DNA of 64,000 nucleotides, taken from assembly GCA_963706885.1 (NCBI GenBank), contig CAVPNX010000025.1:1-64000 (forward strand), written 5' to 3'. Within the stretch, counting starts at the first letter, position 1. Every line of letters starts with the position of its first letter. The notes under the pieces are model-generated. The model ran no database searches, was not told the origin of the DNA, and saw only the letters and a program-made list of their open reading frames with translations. Shown here in pieces: positions 45,351 to 52,930 of this stretch. The DNA comes from Prado023 sp963706885. Its GTDB lineage: Bacteria; Actinomycetota; Actinomycetes; S36-B12; CAIYMF01. Both the position numbers and the translations under genes were made by a program.

Positions 45351-45863
45351 GTGTCCGCGGTCACCGTCGTCCTGTGCCCGGCGCTGGACCCCACCGCGCC
45401 CGACGGGAGTCGCCGGGAGCTGGCGGGGATCCTGGCCGGGTGGGGGATCCCCGTGGTGATCCCGCACAGGCAGCCCCGGGCTGACTTCGAGGAAGCCGAC
45501 GAGCGCCTGGGGATGGCCGCGTGGGTGGGCGACCAGGCCGTTGCCATCACCGCGGCACAGGTGGAGGGCCCCATGATCCTGGTGAGCCGGGCCGAGGCGA
45601 ACCGGGCCGTGCCGGCCCTCGGGTACTCCCAGAGGGCCTCCCGACGCAACGTCGTGGCCTACATCCTCATCGACGGGCCACTGCCGGACCCCAGTCGAGC
45701 GGGAGCCGACTGGCCCGATGCGCCCGTGGTCCACGTGACCAGCCCGGACGCGGATGCCGAACCCGGCCGGGCCGCCCGCCTGCGGGGCTGGTCGACAGTC
45801 GACGGCGACCCGCTCGTACTGGTCTGCGAGATCGCCCGGGGCTGGCCCGAGTCGATGCCCTGA
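45351..45863 (+). CDS. Uncharacterised protein downstream of pyrE
   Basis: A 170-residue soluble protein that I do not recognise. It begins with a beta-alpha unit (SAVTVVLCPALDPTAPDGSRRELAGILAGWGIPVVIP) and has ILVSRAEANRAVPALGYSQR near residue 75. VVAYILIDGPLPD follows near 100 and LVLVCEIARGWPES closes the protein. The alternating hydrophobic strands suggest an alpha/beta-hydrolase-like or Rossmann core, without a visible nucleophile elbow. GTG 45351 lies 1 nt after pyrE, so it is probably co-transcribed. Confidence 0.75.
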   Translation: MSAVTVVLCPALDPTAPDGSRRELAGILAGWGIPVVIPHRQPRADFEEADERLGMAAWVGDQAVAITAAQVEGPMILVSRAEANRAVPALGYSQRASRRNVVAYILIDGPLPDPSRAGADWPDAPVVHVTSPDADAEPGRAARLRGWSTVDGDPLVLVCEIARGWPESMP

Positions 45864-45886
45864 CGGGCAGGGGGCACACTGGGGCG

Positions 45887-46660
45887 ATGACCGCATGCAT
45901 CACGGGCGCCACCGCAGGGATCGGGCTGGCCTTCGCCGAGGAGTTGGCCGCCGAGGGATCCGACCTGGTCGTCGTGGCCCGCGACACCACTCGACTGGAG
46001 GCGCTGGCCCAGCGGCTGTCCGCCGAGCACGGGGTCACGGTGGAGGTGCTGTCCGCTGACCTGGCCACCGACGCCGGCTGCGCGGCGGTGATGGCGCGCC
46101 TGGCGGACTCCAGCCGACCGATCGACATCCTGGTCAACAACGCCGGTTTCGGCGTGAACCAGCCCTTCATCGACGGGGACCTCGCCGAGGAGGAGCGGCT
46201 CCTCGACGTCCTGGTCCGCGCCACGTTGCGGCTGACCCATGCCGCCCTGCCGGGAATGGTCCAGCGGGGGCAGGGAACCGTGGTGAACGTGTCGAGCATC
46301 GCCGGCTGGATGCCGATCGGCACCTACTCGGCTGCCAAGTCCTGGGTCACGGTGTTCACCGAGGGCCTGGGGGCGGAGCTCTCCGGTACCGGGGTCACCG
46401 CCACGGCCGTCTGCCCGGGCTTCACCCGCACCGAGTTCCATGAGCGCGCCGACATGGACGTCTCGGTCTTCCCCGGCTGGACGTGGCTGGACTCACGACG
46501 CGTGGCCCGCGAAGGGCTCGCAGCGGCCCGTGCCGGTCGCACCGTGAGTGTCCCGTCGAAGCGCTACAGCGCCCTTGCGCTGGCCGTGCAGTTCACGCCC
46601 CGCCCGGTCCTGCGCCGGGCGGGCACCCTGGCGTCCCGGTCGGGCCTGGCCGGGAAGTGA
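45887..46660 (+). CDS. Short-chain dehydrogenase/reductase
   Basis: A 257-residue SDR with all classical motifs: TGATAGIG near residue 6, NNAGF near 84, the catalytic Ser in VNVSSIAGW near 135, and YSAAK near 148. The C-terminal part (ALAVQFTPRPVLRRAGTL) is amphipathic, as in SDRs acting on lipids or steroids at the membrane; the substrate is unknown. ATG 45887 has a CACACT box 6 nt upstream. It is 23 nt downstream of the uncharacterised gene. Confidence 0.92.
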   Translation: MTACITGATAGIGLAFAEELAAEGSDLVVVARDTTRLEALAQRLSAEHGVTVEVLSADLATDAGCAAVMARLADSSRPIDILVNNAGFGVNQPFIDGDLAEEERLLDVLVRATLRLTHAALPGMVQRGQGTVVNVSSIAGWMPIGTYSAAKSWVTVFTEGLGAELSGTGVTATAVCPGFTRTEFHERADMDVSVFPGWTWLDSRRVAREGLAAARAGRTVSVPSKRYSALALAVQFTPRPVLRRAGTLASRSGLAGK

Positions 46661-46700
46661 CCCAGGTGTCCCTGCGACAGTCACCCAATGGGGTAGGCCA

Positions 46701-47867
46701 ATGACCCACCCGCTGGTCGCGCGCATGCAGCCCCATCGCCGCAGCATCTTCGGCGAGATGTCAGCCCTGGCCACCTCCCTCGGTGCGGTCAACCTGGGCC
46801 AGGGCTTCCCGGACACCGACGGTCCCGAGCTGGTCCGCGACGCGGCCCTCGCCGCGATCCGCGAGGGCCGCGGTGCGCAGTACCCGCCGGCGCATGGACT
46901 GCCCGAGCTGCGGTCGGCGATCTGCCGGCACCAGGAGGCCTGGTACGGGTTGACCTGGGACCCGGCCACGGACGTGGTCGTCACCACCGGGGCATCCGAG
47001 GCCATCGTGGCCTGCGTGCTGGCGTTCGTGGAACCCGGTGACGAGGTGCTGGTCCTCGAGCCCTGGTTCGACCTGTACGCCGCCGCCATCGACCTGGCCG
47101 GCGGAGTCCGGGTCAGTGTCCCGCCTGTCCCTGGGACATTCCGGCCCGATCCCGACGCCCTGCGGGCGCGGATCACCCCCCGGAGCCGACTGCTGATCGT
47201 GAACTCACCGCACAACCCCACCGGGGCGGTGCTCACGGGCGCCGAACTGGCTGCGATCGCCCATGAGGCTCAGGCTGCCGACCTGGTCGTGCTGTCCGAC
47301 GAGGCCTACGAGCACCTCTGGTTCGACGATCACCGGCACGTGCCGATCGCCACGATGCCCGGAATGGCCGAGCGGACGATCACCGTCGGCTCCGCGGGCA
47401 AGAGCCTGTCCTTCACCGGGTGGAAGGTCGGGTGGGCCACCGGACCGGCGGACCTGATCGGGGCCGTCCGGGTGATCCGCCAGCACCTCAGCTACGTCTC
47501 CGGCGGTCCGTTCCAGTGGGCGGTGGCCGACGGGCTGGACCGGCTGCCGCCCGAGCACTGGGACCGGGCGCGCGCGACCCTGGCCCACCAACGCGACCTC
47601 CTCACCGAGGGGCTGGCGGGCGTTGGGCTGGCGGTGCTGCCCAGCCAGGGCACCTACTTCCTGCTCACCGACGTCACCCCCGTGGGGTACGACAGCGGGG
47701 ACACCTTCTGTGCCGAGCTGCCGCACCGTGCGGGGGTGGTGGCCATCCCGGTGGCCCCCTTCTGTGACGACGTGTCCGTGGGTCAGTCCTGGGTCAGGTG
47801 GGCCTTCTGCAAGCGGCCGGAGGTCCTCACCGAGGCCGTCACCCGGCTGAGGGCAGCCTTCGGCTGA
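46701..47867 (+). CDS. PLP-dependent class I/II aminotransferase (DapC/KAT-like)
   Basis: A 388-residue fold-type I aminotransferase. NLGQGFPDTDGPELVRDAA near residue 33, VNSPHNPTGAVL near 170, LSDEAYEHLWFD near 200, and the PLP lysine in SAGKSLSFTGWKVGWATG near 233. The closest well-known relatives are N-succinyl-DAP aminotransferase DapC and kynurenine/glutamine aminotransferases, which cannot be told apart by eye. ATG 46701. It is convergent with trpG, 36 nt between stops. Confidence 0.9.
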   Translation: MTHPLVARMQPHRRSIFGEMSALATSLGAVNLGQGFPDTDGPELVRDAALAAIREGRGAQYPPAHGLPELRSAICRHQEAWYGLTWDPATDVVVTTGASEAIVACVLAFVEPGDEVLVLEPWFDLYAAAIDLAGGVRVSVPPVPGTFRPDPDALRARITPRSRLLIVNSPHNPTGAVLTGAELAAIAHEAQAADLVVLSDEAYEHLWFDDHRHVPIATMPGMAERTITVGSAGKSLSFTGWKVGWATGPADLIGAVRVIRQHLSYVSGGPFQWAVADGLDRLPPEHWDRARATLAHQRDLLTEGLAGVGLAVLPSQGTYFLLTDVTPVGYDSGDTFCAELPHRAGVVAIPVAPFCDDVSVGQSWVRWAFCKRPEVLTEAVTRLRAAFG

Positions 47868-47903
47868 ATCCGCGGCCCGGGCCGGACGGGGGTGCAGGGG
47901 CCG

Positions 47904-48539
47904 TCAGCGGGGTGCAGCGGTCCCCACAACCGGTGCCAGCCCGACCGCCCGGTGAACCGCATCGGGATCCCCGCACCGCGCCAGCCAGTTGGCCAGCATC
48001 AGGTGCCCACCCTCGGTCAGCACCGATTCGGGGTGGAACTGGACACCCTCGATGTCGAACTCCCGGTGCCGCAGGGCCATCACCACCCCGGAGTCGGTCC
48101 ACCCGGTGATCTCCAGCTCGTCCGGGACGGACTCCCGCTCGACCGCCAGCGAGTGGTAGCGGGTGGCCCGGAACGGGTTCGGCAGCCCGGCCAGGACGCC
48201 TGCGCCGGTGTGGTGCACCATCGACGTCTTGCCGTGCAGGAGCTCCGGGGCGCGGGAGACCACGGCCCCGAACACGGCCCCGATCGCCTGGTGGCCCAGG
48301 CAGACACCGAACAGCGGCACCTGACCGGCACACGCACCGACCATGTCCATGCAGACCCCCGCGTCGTGCGGGTCCCCGGGACCCGGGGACAGCAGCACGC
48401 CGTCGTAGCGCCCGGCGTCGGACGTGCCGACCTCGTCGTTGCGCCGCACGTCGACCTCGGCCCCGAGCTGGGCGAGGTACTGGGCCAGGTTGAAGACGAA
48501 CGAGTCGTAGTTGTCCACGATCAGGATGCGTGCAGTCAC
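47904..48539 (-). CDS. trpG: Glutamine amidotransferase component II (TrpG/PabA)
   Basis: A 211-residue class I glutamine amidotransferase delivering ammonia to anthranilate or aminodeoxychorismate synthase. The triad is visible: nucleophile in GVCLGHQAIG near residue 80, His and Glu in QFHPESVLTE near 167. VDNYDSFVFNLAQYL at the N-terminus is typical. GTG 48539 is preferred because GACAAT lies 6 nt upstream; GTG 48542 is the alternative. It is divergent from DUF881, like Rv0013c, but the kinase/cell-wall genes that normally follow are absent. Confidence 0.93.
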   Translation of the reverse strand: MTARILIVDNYDSFVFNLAQYLAQLGAEVDVRRNDEVGTSDAGRYDGVLLSPGPGDPHDAGVCMDMVGACAGQVPLFGVCLGHQAIGAVFGAVVSRAPELLHGKTSMVHHTGAGVLAGLPNPFRATRYHSLAVERESVPDELEITGWTDSGVVMALRHREFDIEGVQFHPESVLTEGGHLMLANWLARCGDPDAVHRAVGLAPVVGTAAPR

Positions 48540-48556
48540 CACCCCATTGTCGCGGG

Positions 48557-48562
48557 TACCGT
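48557..48562 (+). promoter_or_regulatory. Leaderless -10 box of the DUF881 gene
   Basis: TACCGT, 6 nt before ATG 48569. Confidence 0.55.
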
Positions 48563-48568
48563 TGGTCC

Positions 48569-49411
48569 ATGCAGCCTTCCCCTGGAGCGTCCGGCCCCGT
48601 GCCGGCTGATCCGGCGCTGCGCCCGGACAGCGGGGGCGTGCTGCTCGACCCGGTCGTGGACGCTGCCCCGACGCCGCCGGCCGCGCGCAAGCGCCGGCCG
48701 CGCTGGCCGGATCTGGTTGCGGGGGCCGTGTTCGCGGTGGCTGGAGCGATGTTCGTGGCCAGTGCGACGGCGTCCGAGGACGGGATCCTGCGTCTGGACC
48801 GCACCGGCGGGCTGCAGGACGCCATCACCGCCCGGGCGGAGCAGAACGCCGCCCTCGCCGCGGACGTCGATCGGCTCACCGCGCAGGTCGCTGCCCTGCA
48901 GTCCGGCGGCACTGCCGGGCCGGCGCTGGAGCAGACCAACGAGGACATCGCCGAGCTGGCCCCGGCAGTGGGACTGACCGAGGTCGTGGGACCCGGGGTC
49001 ACCGTGACCCTCGATGACGCGGACGCCCCCGACCCGTTGCCCGATGGGCTCACCGGTGACGACTACATCGTCCACCAGCAGGACGTCCAGGGCGTGGTCA
49101 ACGCACTGTGGCGCTCGGGGGCCTCGGGAGTCACGGTCATGGGCCAGAGGCTGATCAACACCAGCGCCGTGCGCTGCGTCGGCAACACCGTGATCCTCCA
49201 GGGGCAGGTGTACTCACCCCCGTTCGTGATCGAAGCGGTCGGGGACCTCGACCGGATGACAACCGCGCTCGAGGAGGACCCCGCCGTGCAGGCCTTCCGC
49301 GACTGGGCCAGCGTCGTGGGCATGCGCTACCAGCAGGACCTGACCCGTGAGCTGGTCCTGCCGGCCTACACCGGCCCGCTGCGGACCAACGACGCCCAGG
49401 TGGTCCGGTGA
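48569..49411 (+). CDS. DUF881 membrane-anchored protein
   Basis: A 280-residue protein with a basic cytoplasmic N-terminus, one membrane helix (LVAGAVFAVAGAMFVASATA near residue 50) and an exported coiled coil (ITARAEQNAALAADVDRLTAQVAAL). The DUF881 core follows: VGPGVTVTLDDADAP near 145 and HQQDVQGVVNALWRSGASGVTVMGQR near 170. It is equivalent to Rv0012. Its relatives are thought to act in division or envelope organisation near crgA. ATG 48569; its stop overlaps the sortase GTG. Confidence 0.9.
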   Translation: MQPSPGASGPVPADPALRPDSGGVLLDPVVDAAPTPPAARKRRPRWPDLVAGAVFAVAGAMFVASATASEDGILRLDRTGGLQDAITARAEQNAALAADVDRLTAQVAALQSGGTAGPALEQTNEDIAELAPAVGLTEVVGPGVTVTLDDADAPDPLPDGLTGDDYIVHQQDVQGVVNALWRSGASGVTVMGQRLINTSAVRCVGNTVILQGQVYSPPFVIEAVGDLDRMTTALEEDPAVQAFRDWASVVGMRYQQDLTRELVLPAYTGPLRTNDAQVVR

Positions 49412-50161
49412 CTGCCCCGCTGATCGACGAGGCGGTGCCGCCCCCGCGCCGCCAGTCCCGCGGCTGGTCGGCCGTGGGGGTCCTCGGTGAGCTGCTCATC
49501 ACCGTGGGGGTCCTGCTCCTGCTCTTCGTGGCCTACCAGTTGCTGTGGACGAACGTGACAGCCCAGCGGCAGGCCGACCAGGTCGCCGCCGAGTTGCAGG
49601 ACACCTGGGCCCGGCCTCCCACCGAAGCCGGCGATGGCACGGGCGGCGGTGACGGCACGGAGGGCGAGGAGGCTCGTCCGGAGATCGGCAGTGCGTTCGC
49701 CCTCATGTTCATCCCGCGGCTGCGTGACAAGGTGTGGGGGACCCCGGTCCTCGAGAGTGTGTCGTTGCCGGACCTGGCGCGGGGGATCGGTCACTACCCG
49801 CAGACCGCAGCTGCCCGGTGAGGAGGGCAACTTCGCAGTGGCGGGTCACCGCGCCACGAACGGCGAGCCGTTCCGGGACATCGATCGGCTGCAGGTGGGC
49901 GACAAGGTCTACGTCGAGACCCAGGACTCCTGGTACGAGTACACGCTGCGCCGCGACCAGATCGTCAGCCCGGCCGACTCCTGGGTGATCGCCCCGGTTC
50001 CCTTCGACCAGGACGCGTCCCCCACGGAGCGACTGATCACCCTGACCACCTGCAACCCGCGCTGGGGCAGCACGACCCGGTGGATCTGGTGGGGCGACCT
50101 GTCCACCCGCTACGACAAGTCCGACGGTGAGATCCCGCCGGAGATCGAGGCGGGCCGATAG
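49408..50161 (+). CDS. Class E sortase, one frameshift
   Basis: About 250 residues. One N-terminal membrane helix (LLITVGVLLLLFVAYQLLW), a Gly-rich spacer, then the sortase barrel. Catalytic residues: His in FAVAGHRATNGEPF, Cys in LITLTTCNPRWGS, Arg in STTRWIWWGDL. The frame moves near 49807: the literal reading ends at PQTAAAR, whereas one base fewer gives PQTQLPGEEGNFAVAG. GTG 49408 overlaps the DUF881 stop. Class E enzymes anchor surface proteins or pilins with LAXTG-type signals; no substrate is in the window. Confidence 0.9.
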
Positions 50162-50368
50162 ATGTACGGCTGGCTGTGGAACCACCTGCCGGGTCCCACC
50201 CCGGTGCGCGCGCTGATCTGTGCAGTGGCCTTCGTGGCGCTCGTGGCCGTGCTGTTCACCTGGGTCTTCCCCTGGCTGGAGCCCCGGCTGCCCTTCACCA
50301 ACGTGACCGTGGACGCCATGTCCTCCACAGGGTTATCCACAGCTGGGGACAGAACTACACCCGTGTAG
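50162..50368 (+). CDS. Small membrane protein downstream of sortase
   Basis: A 68-residue protein beginning MYGWLWNHLPGPTPVRAL, with one membrane helix (ALICAVAFVALVAVLFTWVF) and the conserved end EPRLPFTNVTVD. Homologs seem usually to stop near this point; here 17 extra residues (AMSSTGLSTAGDRTTPV) are encoded by a segment holding a DnaA box and a palindrome. ATG 50162 follows the sortase stop immediately. Function is unknown. Confidence 0.78.
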   Translation: MYGWLWNHLPGPTPVRALICAVAFVALVAVLFTWVFPWLEPRLPFTNVTVDAMSSTGLSTAGDRTTPV

Positions 50369-50370
50369 TT
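50321..50370. other. DnaA-box plus palindrome element, copy 2
   Basis: A perfect TTATCCACA (50333-50341), an inverted CTGTCCCCA (50343-50351 on the minus strand) and the palindrome AACTACAC-CC-GTGTAGTT (50353-50370). It covers the stop of the small membrane gene and faces crgA, so the gap is convergent. Confidence 0.6.
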
Positions 50371-50517
50371 CCCGGGCTCCCCGTGTCTGACTGGTCACTC
50401 AAAGTAGTATTCGGCGCACCCTGGTTCCCTCGGGTGCCTCAGCGCCCGAGGTGACGGAACGTGACGCAGGCCACGAATTCGCGGTCACAGCTGGGTGATT
50501 GGTCCGAAATATCCGAC

Positions 50518-50772
50518 TCAGCGCCACTTCGTCGACAGGACGAAGCCCACCATGATCAGCCCGAACCCGATGAGCATGTTCCAGTTGCCCAGCGTGGACA
50601 TGACCGGCATCCCCGGCGCGATGTAGTACGCGACTATCCACAGCAGCCCGATGATGAAGCAGCCCAGCATGACGGGCACCAACCAGCGCGGGGACGTGGT
50701 GGGGACATCCTTCTTGTCGGCCACCGGCACCGGACGTGACTTCGGCGTTCCCCGGCCCTTGGACTCCGGCAT
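50518..50772 (-). CDS. crgA: Cell division protein CrgA
   Basis: An 84-residue membrane protein, the family's usual length, that helps place septal peptidoglycan synthesis with FtsI and FtsQ. A basic N-terminus (MPESKGRGTPKSRP) precedes two membrane helices, LVPVMLGCFIIGLLWIVAYY and WNMLIGFGLIMVGFVL, joined by IAPGMPVMSTLGN. The C-terminus is STKWR. ATG 50772 follows GGGAGG by 6 nt. Confidence 0.96.
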   Translation of the reverse strand: MPESKGRGTPKSRPVPVADKKDVPTTSPRWLVPVMLGCFIIGLLWIVAYYIAPGMPVMSTLGNWNMLIGFGLIMVGFVLSTKWR

Positions 50773-50850
50773 GACTTCCTCCCTGACCAGCACTGCGGCT
50801 CGGCGCACCTGGGGCGAGCCACGACTCCCGCGGCATCGTACCCCGGGTTC

Positions 50851-51726
50851 CTATCCGGACAGCGCGGGCACCATGTCCTGGATCTGGGCAGTGCGCACCG
50901 CGGTCAACACGATCAGCCCCACGAGCACCGCGCCGGAGGCCACGGCCTGCCTGCCCGCCTTGGCCCGCCCCTGCTGACCGCGCCCGGTCGTGAGCACGAG
51001 TGCGACCAGCGCACCCGTCACCGCACCCCCCAGGTGCGCCCGCCAGTCCACCCCACCCAGGAAGAAGCCCAGGGCGACGTTGATCCCGAGCAGCACAAGC
51101 ACCTGGGAGACATCCCGGTCCAGTCGCCGGCCGACCACGACCCAGGCGGTCATCAGCCCGAAGATCGCCCCACTGGCACCCACCGACAGGGTGTTGACCG
51201 GTGAGAACCAGTAGGAGGCGACCGACCCGCCGAGGCCGGACAGCAGGTACAGGGTCAGGAACCGACCGTGTCCCAGGACACGTTCCAGTGGGGGCCCGAG
51301 GATGTACAGCACGTACATGTTGAAGCCGATGTGCAGCCACCCGGCGTGCAGGAAGATCGCGGAGAACAACCGGAACCACTGGTCCTCGAACGCGATCGCC
51401 AACGGCTGCATCCCCCAGCGGGCCAGGCCACCGGCCATGTCCAGCAGCGTGATCGTGACGAACAGCAACGCACAGGCCCCCATCAGTGACATCGTCACCG
51501 CGCCGTCGCGCCCGACCTTGCCGCCGAAGACGGTCCTCGTGGTCGGGATCGACGCTGCCCCCGCGCGCACGCACTCGGGGCACTGGTAGCCCACAGCGGC
51601 TGCCGTCATGCACTCCGGGCAGATCGGACGACCACACCGGGTGCACTGGATCCAGGTCTCACGCTCCGGGTGCAGGAAGCAGACCGGTGCGGGAGGAGCT
51701 GCCTCCGCCGGCAGGCCGTAGCTCAC
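50851..51726 (-). CDS. Rhomboid-family intramembrane protease with zinc-ribbon N-terminus
   Basis: A 291-residue polytopic protease. The N-terminus is a B-box-like zinc finger: CFLHPERETWIQCTRCGRPICPEC followed by CPEC. The rhomboid core shows HAGWLHIGFNMYVLYILGP near residue 125, the catalytic Ser in VGASGAIFGL near 185 and the catalytic His in WRAHLGGAVTGAL near 228. GTG 51726 overlaps the ppiA stop (GTGA). It is equivalent to Rv0110-type or Rv1337-type rhomboids in domain, but placed here beside ppiA and crgA. Confidence 0.93.
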   Translation of the reverse strand: MSYGLPAEAAPPAPVCFLHPERETWIQCTRCGRPICPECMTAAAVGYQCPECVRAGAASIPTTRTVFGGKVGRDGAVTMSLMGACALLFVTITLLDMAGGLARWGMQPLAIAFEDQWFRLFSAIFLHAGWLHIGFNMYVLYILGPPLERVLGHGRFLTLYLLSGLGGSVASYWFSPVNTLSVGASGAIFGLMTAWVVVGRRLDRDVSQVLVLLGINVALGFFLGGVDWRAHLGGAVTGALVALVLTTGRGQQGRAKAGRQAVASGAVLVGLIVLTAVRTAQIQDMVPALSG

Positions 51727-52235
51727 TGCTCGATGGTCACCGACGTGATGACGACGTCGGTCACGGGGCGGTCACCCGGACCCACCGGCGTCGTGGCGAT
51801 CGCGTCCACGACGTCCCGGCTCGGCTGGTCGGCCACCTCACCGAAGATCGTGTGCTTGCGGTTCAGGTGCGGGGTCTTGCCGACCGTGATGAAGAACTGG
51901 CTGCCGTTCGTCCCGGGTCCGGCGTTGGCCATCGCCAACAGGTAGGGACGGTCGAAGACAAGCTCGGGATGGAACTCGTCACCGAACCGGTAGCCGGGCC
52001 CACCGCGGCCCGTCCCGGTCGGGTCGCCGCCCTGGATCATGAAGCCACGGATGACCCGGTGGAAGACCACATCGGTGTACAGGGCCCCCTGGCCGGGGCG
52101 ACCGGTCCGGGGGTCGGTCCACTCGAGTGTCCCGTCGGAGAGCCCCACGAAGTTCTTCACGGTCTTCGGGGCGTGGTTGTCGAAGAGTTCCATGCGGATG
52201 TCGCCGAGCGACGTGTGCAGGACGGCTGTTGTCAT
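51723..52235 (-). CDS. ppiA: Peptidyl-prolyl cis-trans isomerase (cyclophilin)
   Basis: A 170-residue cytoplasmic cyclophilin catalysing proline isomerisation. Active-site blocks: VVFHRVIRGFMIQGGDPTGTG near residue 58, LLAMANAGPGTNGSQFFIT near 98 and HTIFGEVADQ near 128. No signal peptide. It occupies the same place as Rv0009, between the tRNA-Ala and crgA. Confidence 0.97.
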   Translation of the reverse strand: MTTAVLHTSLGDIRMELFDNHAPKTVKNFVGLSDGTLEWTDPRTGRPGQGALYTDVVFHRVIRGFMIQGGDPTGTGRGGPGYRFGDEFHPELVFDRPYLLAMANAGPGTNGSQFFITVGKTPHLNRKHTIFGEVADQPSRDVVDAIATTPVGPGDRPVTDVVITSVTIEQ

Positions 52236-52492
52236 GCGCGGAATCCTGCCACAGGTCGACGCCCGGGGTGGGGTCGGGTTGCGGCGGTGAGGCGTGGGGA
52301 CGGGCGGGGGGCCGGCGCTGGGGCGGGGGCGGGCTGGGGCGGGGCGCCGGTGCAGGGCGTGGGGCGGCGGGGGGGCGTCGCCTGGAGGTCAGAGCGTGGG
52401 GTGGGCTGGACTACGACGTCGCCTGGAGACGAGGGGATCCGTCGGCTCGCCTCTGGCGAGTCTCCTCCCAAGTCCCCGCCTGCGTTCCTGGC
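52236..52492. other. G-rich non-coding stretch between ppiA and tRNA-Ala hairpin
   Basis: No credible gene; the only long minus-strand frame is Pro/Ala low complexity. 52265-52380 is a run of G-tracts (GGGGCGGGGGCGGG and similar). The last third holds the tRNA-Ala repeat module. Confidence 0.6.
52376..52437 (-). repeat. Duplicate of the tRNA-Ala 3' end and a partial second copy
   Basis: TGGAGACGAGGGGA at 52424-52437 equals the tRNA-Ala 3' end at 52540-52553 (14 of 14). CGTCGCCTGGAG occurs at 52376-52387 and again at 52417-52428, running into the duplicate. Confidence 0.85.
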
Positions 52493-52540
52493 ACACATGA
52501 CCGTGGCCCCGGGGAACAGCCCGGGGCCACGGTCATGTGT
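52493..52540 (-). terminator. Perfect 21-bp hairpin directly after tRNA-Ala
   Basis: Arms 52493-52513 and 52520-52540 pair at all 21 positions around a 6-nt loop. The stem begins with the discriminator A, followed by CACATG. Confidence 0.85.
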
Positions 52541-52612
52541 GGAGACGAGGGGACTTGAACCCCTAACCCCCGCCTTGCAAAGGCGGTGCTCTGCCAGTTG
52601 AGCTACGTCCCC
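52540..52612 (-). tRNA. tRNA-Ala (anticodon TGC)
   Basis: Acceptor GGGGACG with CGTCTCC (one G-T pair), anticodon stem CCGCC/GGCGG with loop TTTGCAA, T-arm AGGGGTTCAAGTCCCCT, discriminator A. CCA is not encoded. Confidence 0.97.
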
Positions 52613-52619
52613 TCGCTGG

Positions 52620-52748
52620 TCAGCGCAGGTCGGGGGCGGAGGTGGCCTCGTTCCAGAGGTCGCGCTCCTCCTGTGCCTGGGTGAAGCGGCTGTAGGCGAC
52701 GTAGCCGGCAGCCGCGATGGCTGCGAGCAGCAGGGCCTTCTTCAACAT
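52620..52748 (-). CDS. DLW-39 family microprotein
   Basis: A 42-residue protein between the two tRNA genes. It has a short hydrophobic N-terminus (MLKKALLLAAIAAAGYVAYS) and the family signature EERDLWNEATSAPDLR at the end. The start ATG 52748 follows GGGAGGTCACCC. Actinobacteria carry this gene near gyrA and tRNA-Ile/Ala. It probably has one membrane or signal-like helix; its function is unknown. Confidence 0.88.
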   Translation of the reverse strand: MLKKALLLAAIAAAGYVAYSRFTQAQEERDLWNEATSAPDLR

Positions 52749-52792
52749 GGGTGACCTCCCGGGGAGTCCGGAGCGAGCCAGCTCGCGCCGCG

Positions 52793-52866
52793 TGGGCCTA
52801 AGAGGACTTGAACCTCTGACCTCTTCCTTATCAGGGAAGCGCTCTAACCGTCTGAGCTATAGGCCC
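52793..52866 (-). tRNA. tRNA-Ile (anticodon GAT)
   Basis: Acceptor GGGCCTA with TAGGCCC, anticodon loop CTGATAA, T-arm AGAGGTTCAAGTCCTCT, discriminator A. CCA is not encoded. Position after gyrA/DUF3566 is the actinobacterial norm. Confidence 0.97.
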
Positions 52867-52930
52867 TCCGGTGCCGTGATGCACCGTCGGAAAGGTTACC
52901 CCAGCACCACAGCCGGACCCAAACGCCGCC

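Noticed and set aside
50369..50517. Riboswitch or small RNA between the small membrane gene and crgA
   Set aside because: The TGACGCAGGCCACG stretch recalls known leaders, but it lies between converging gene ends and no riboswitch core motif could be matched.
52232..52498. Minus-strand Pro-rich gene between ppiA and tRNA-Ala
   Set aside because: Low-complexity composition without family resemblance, and it covers the tRNA repeat module.
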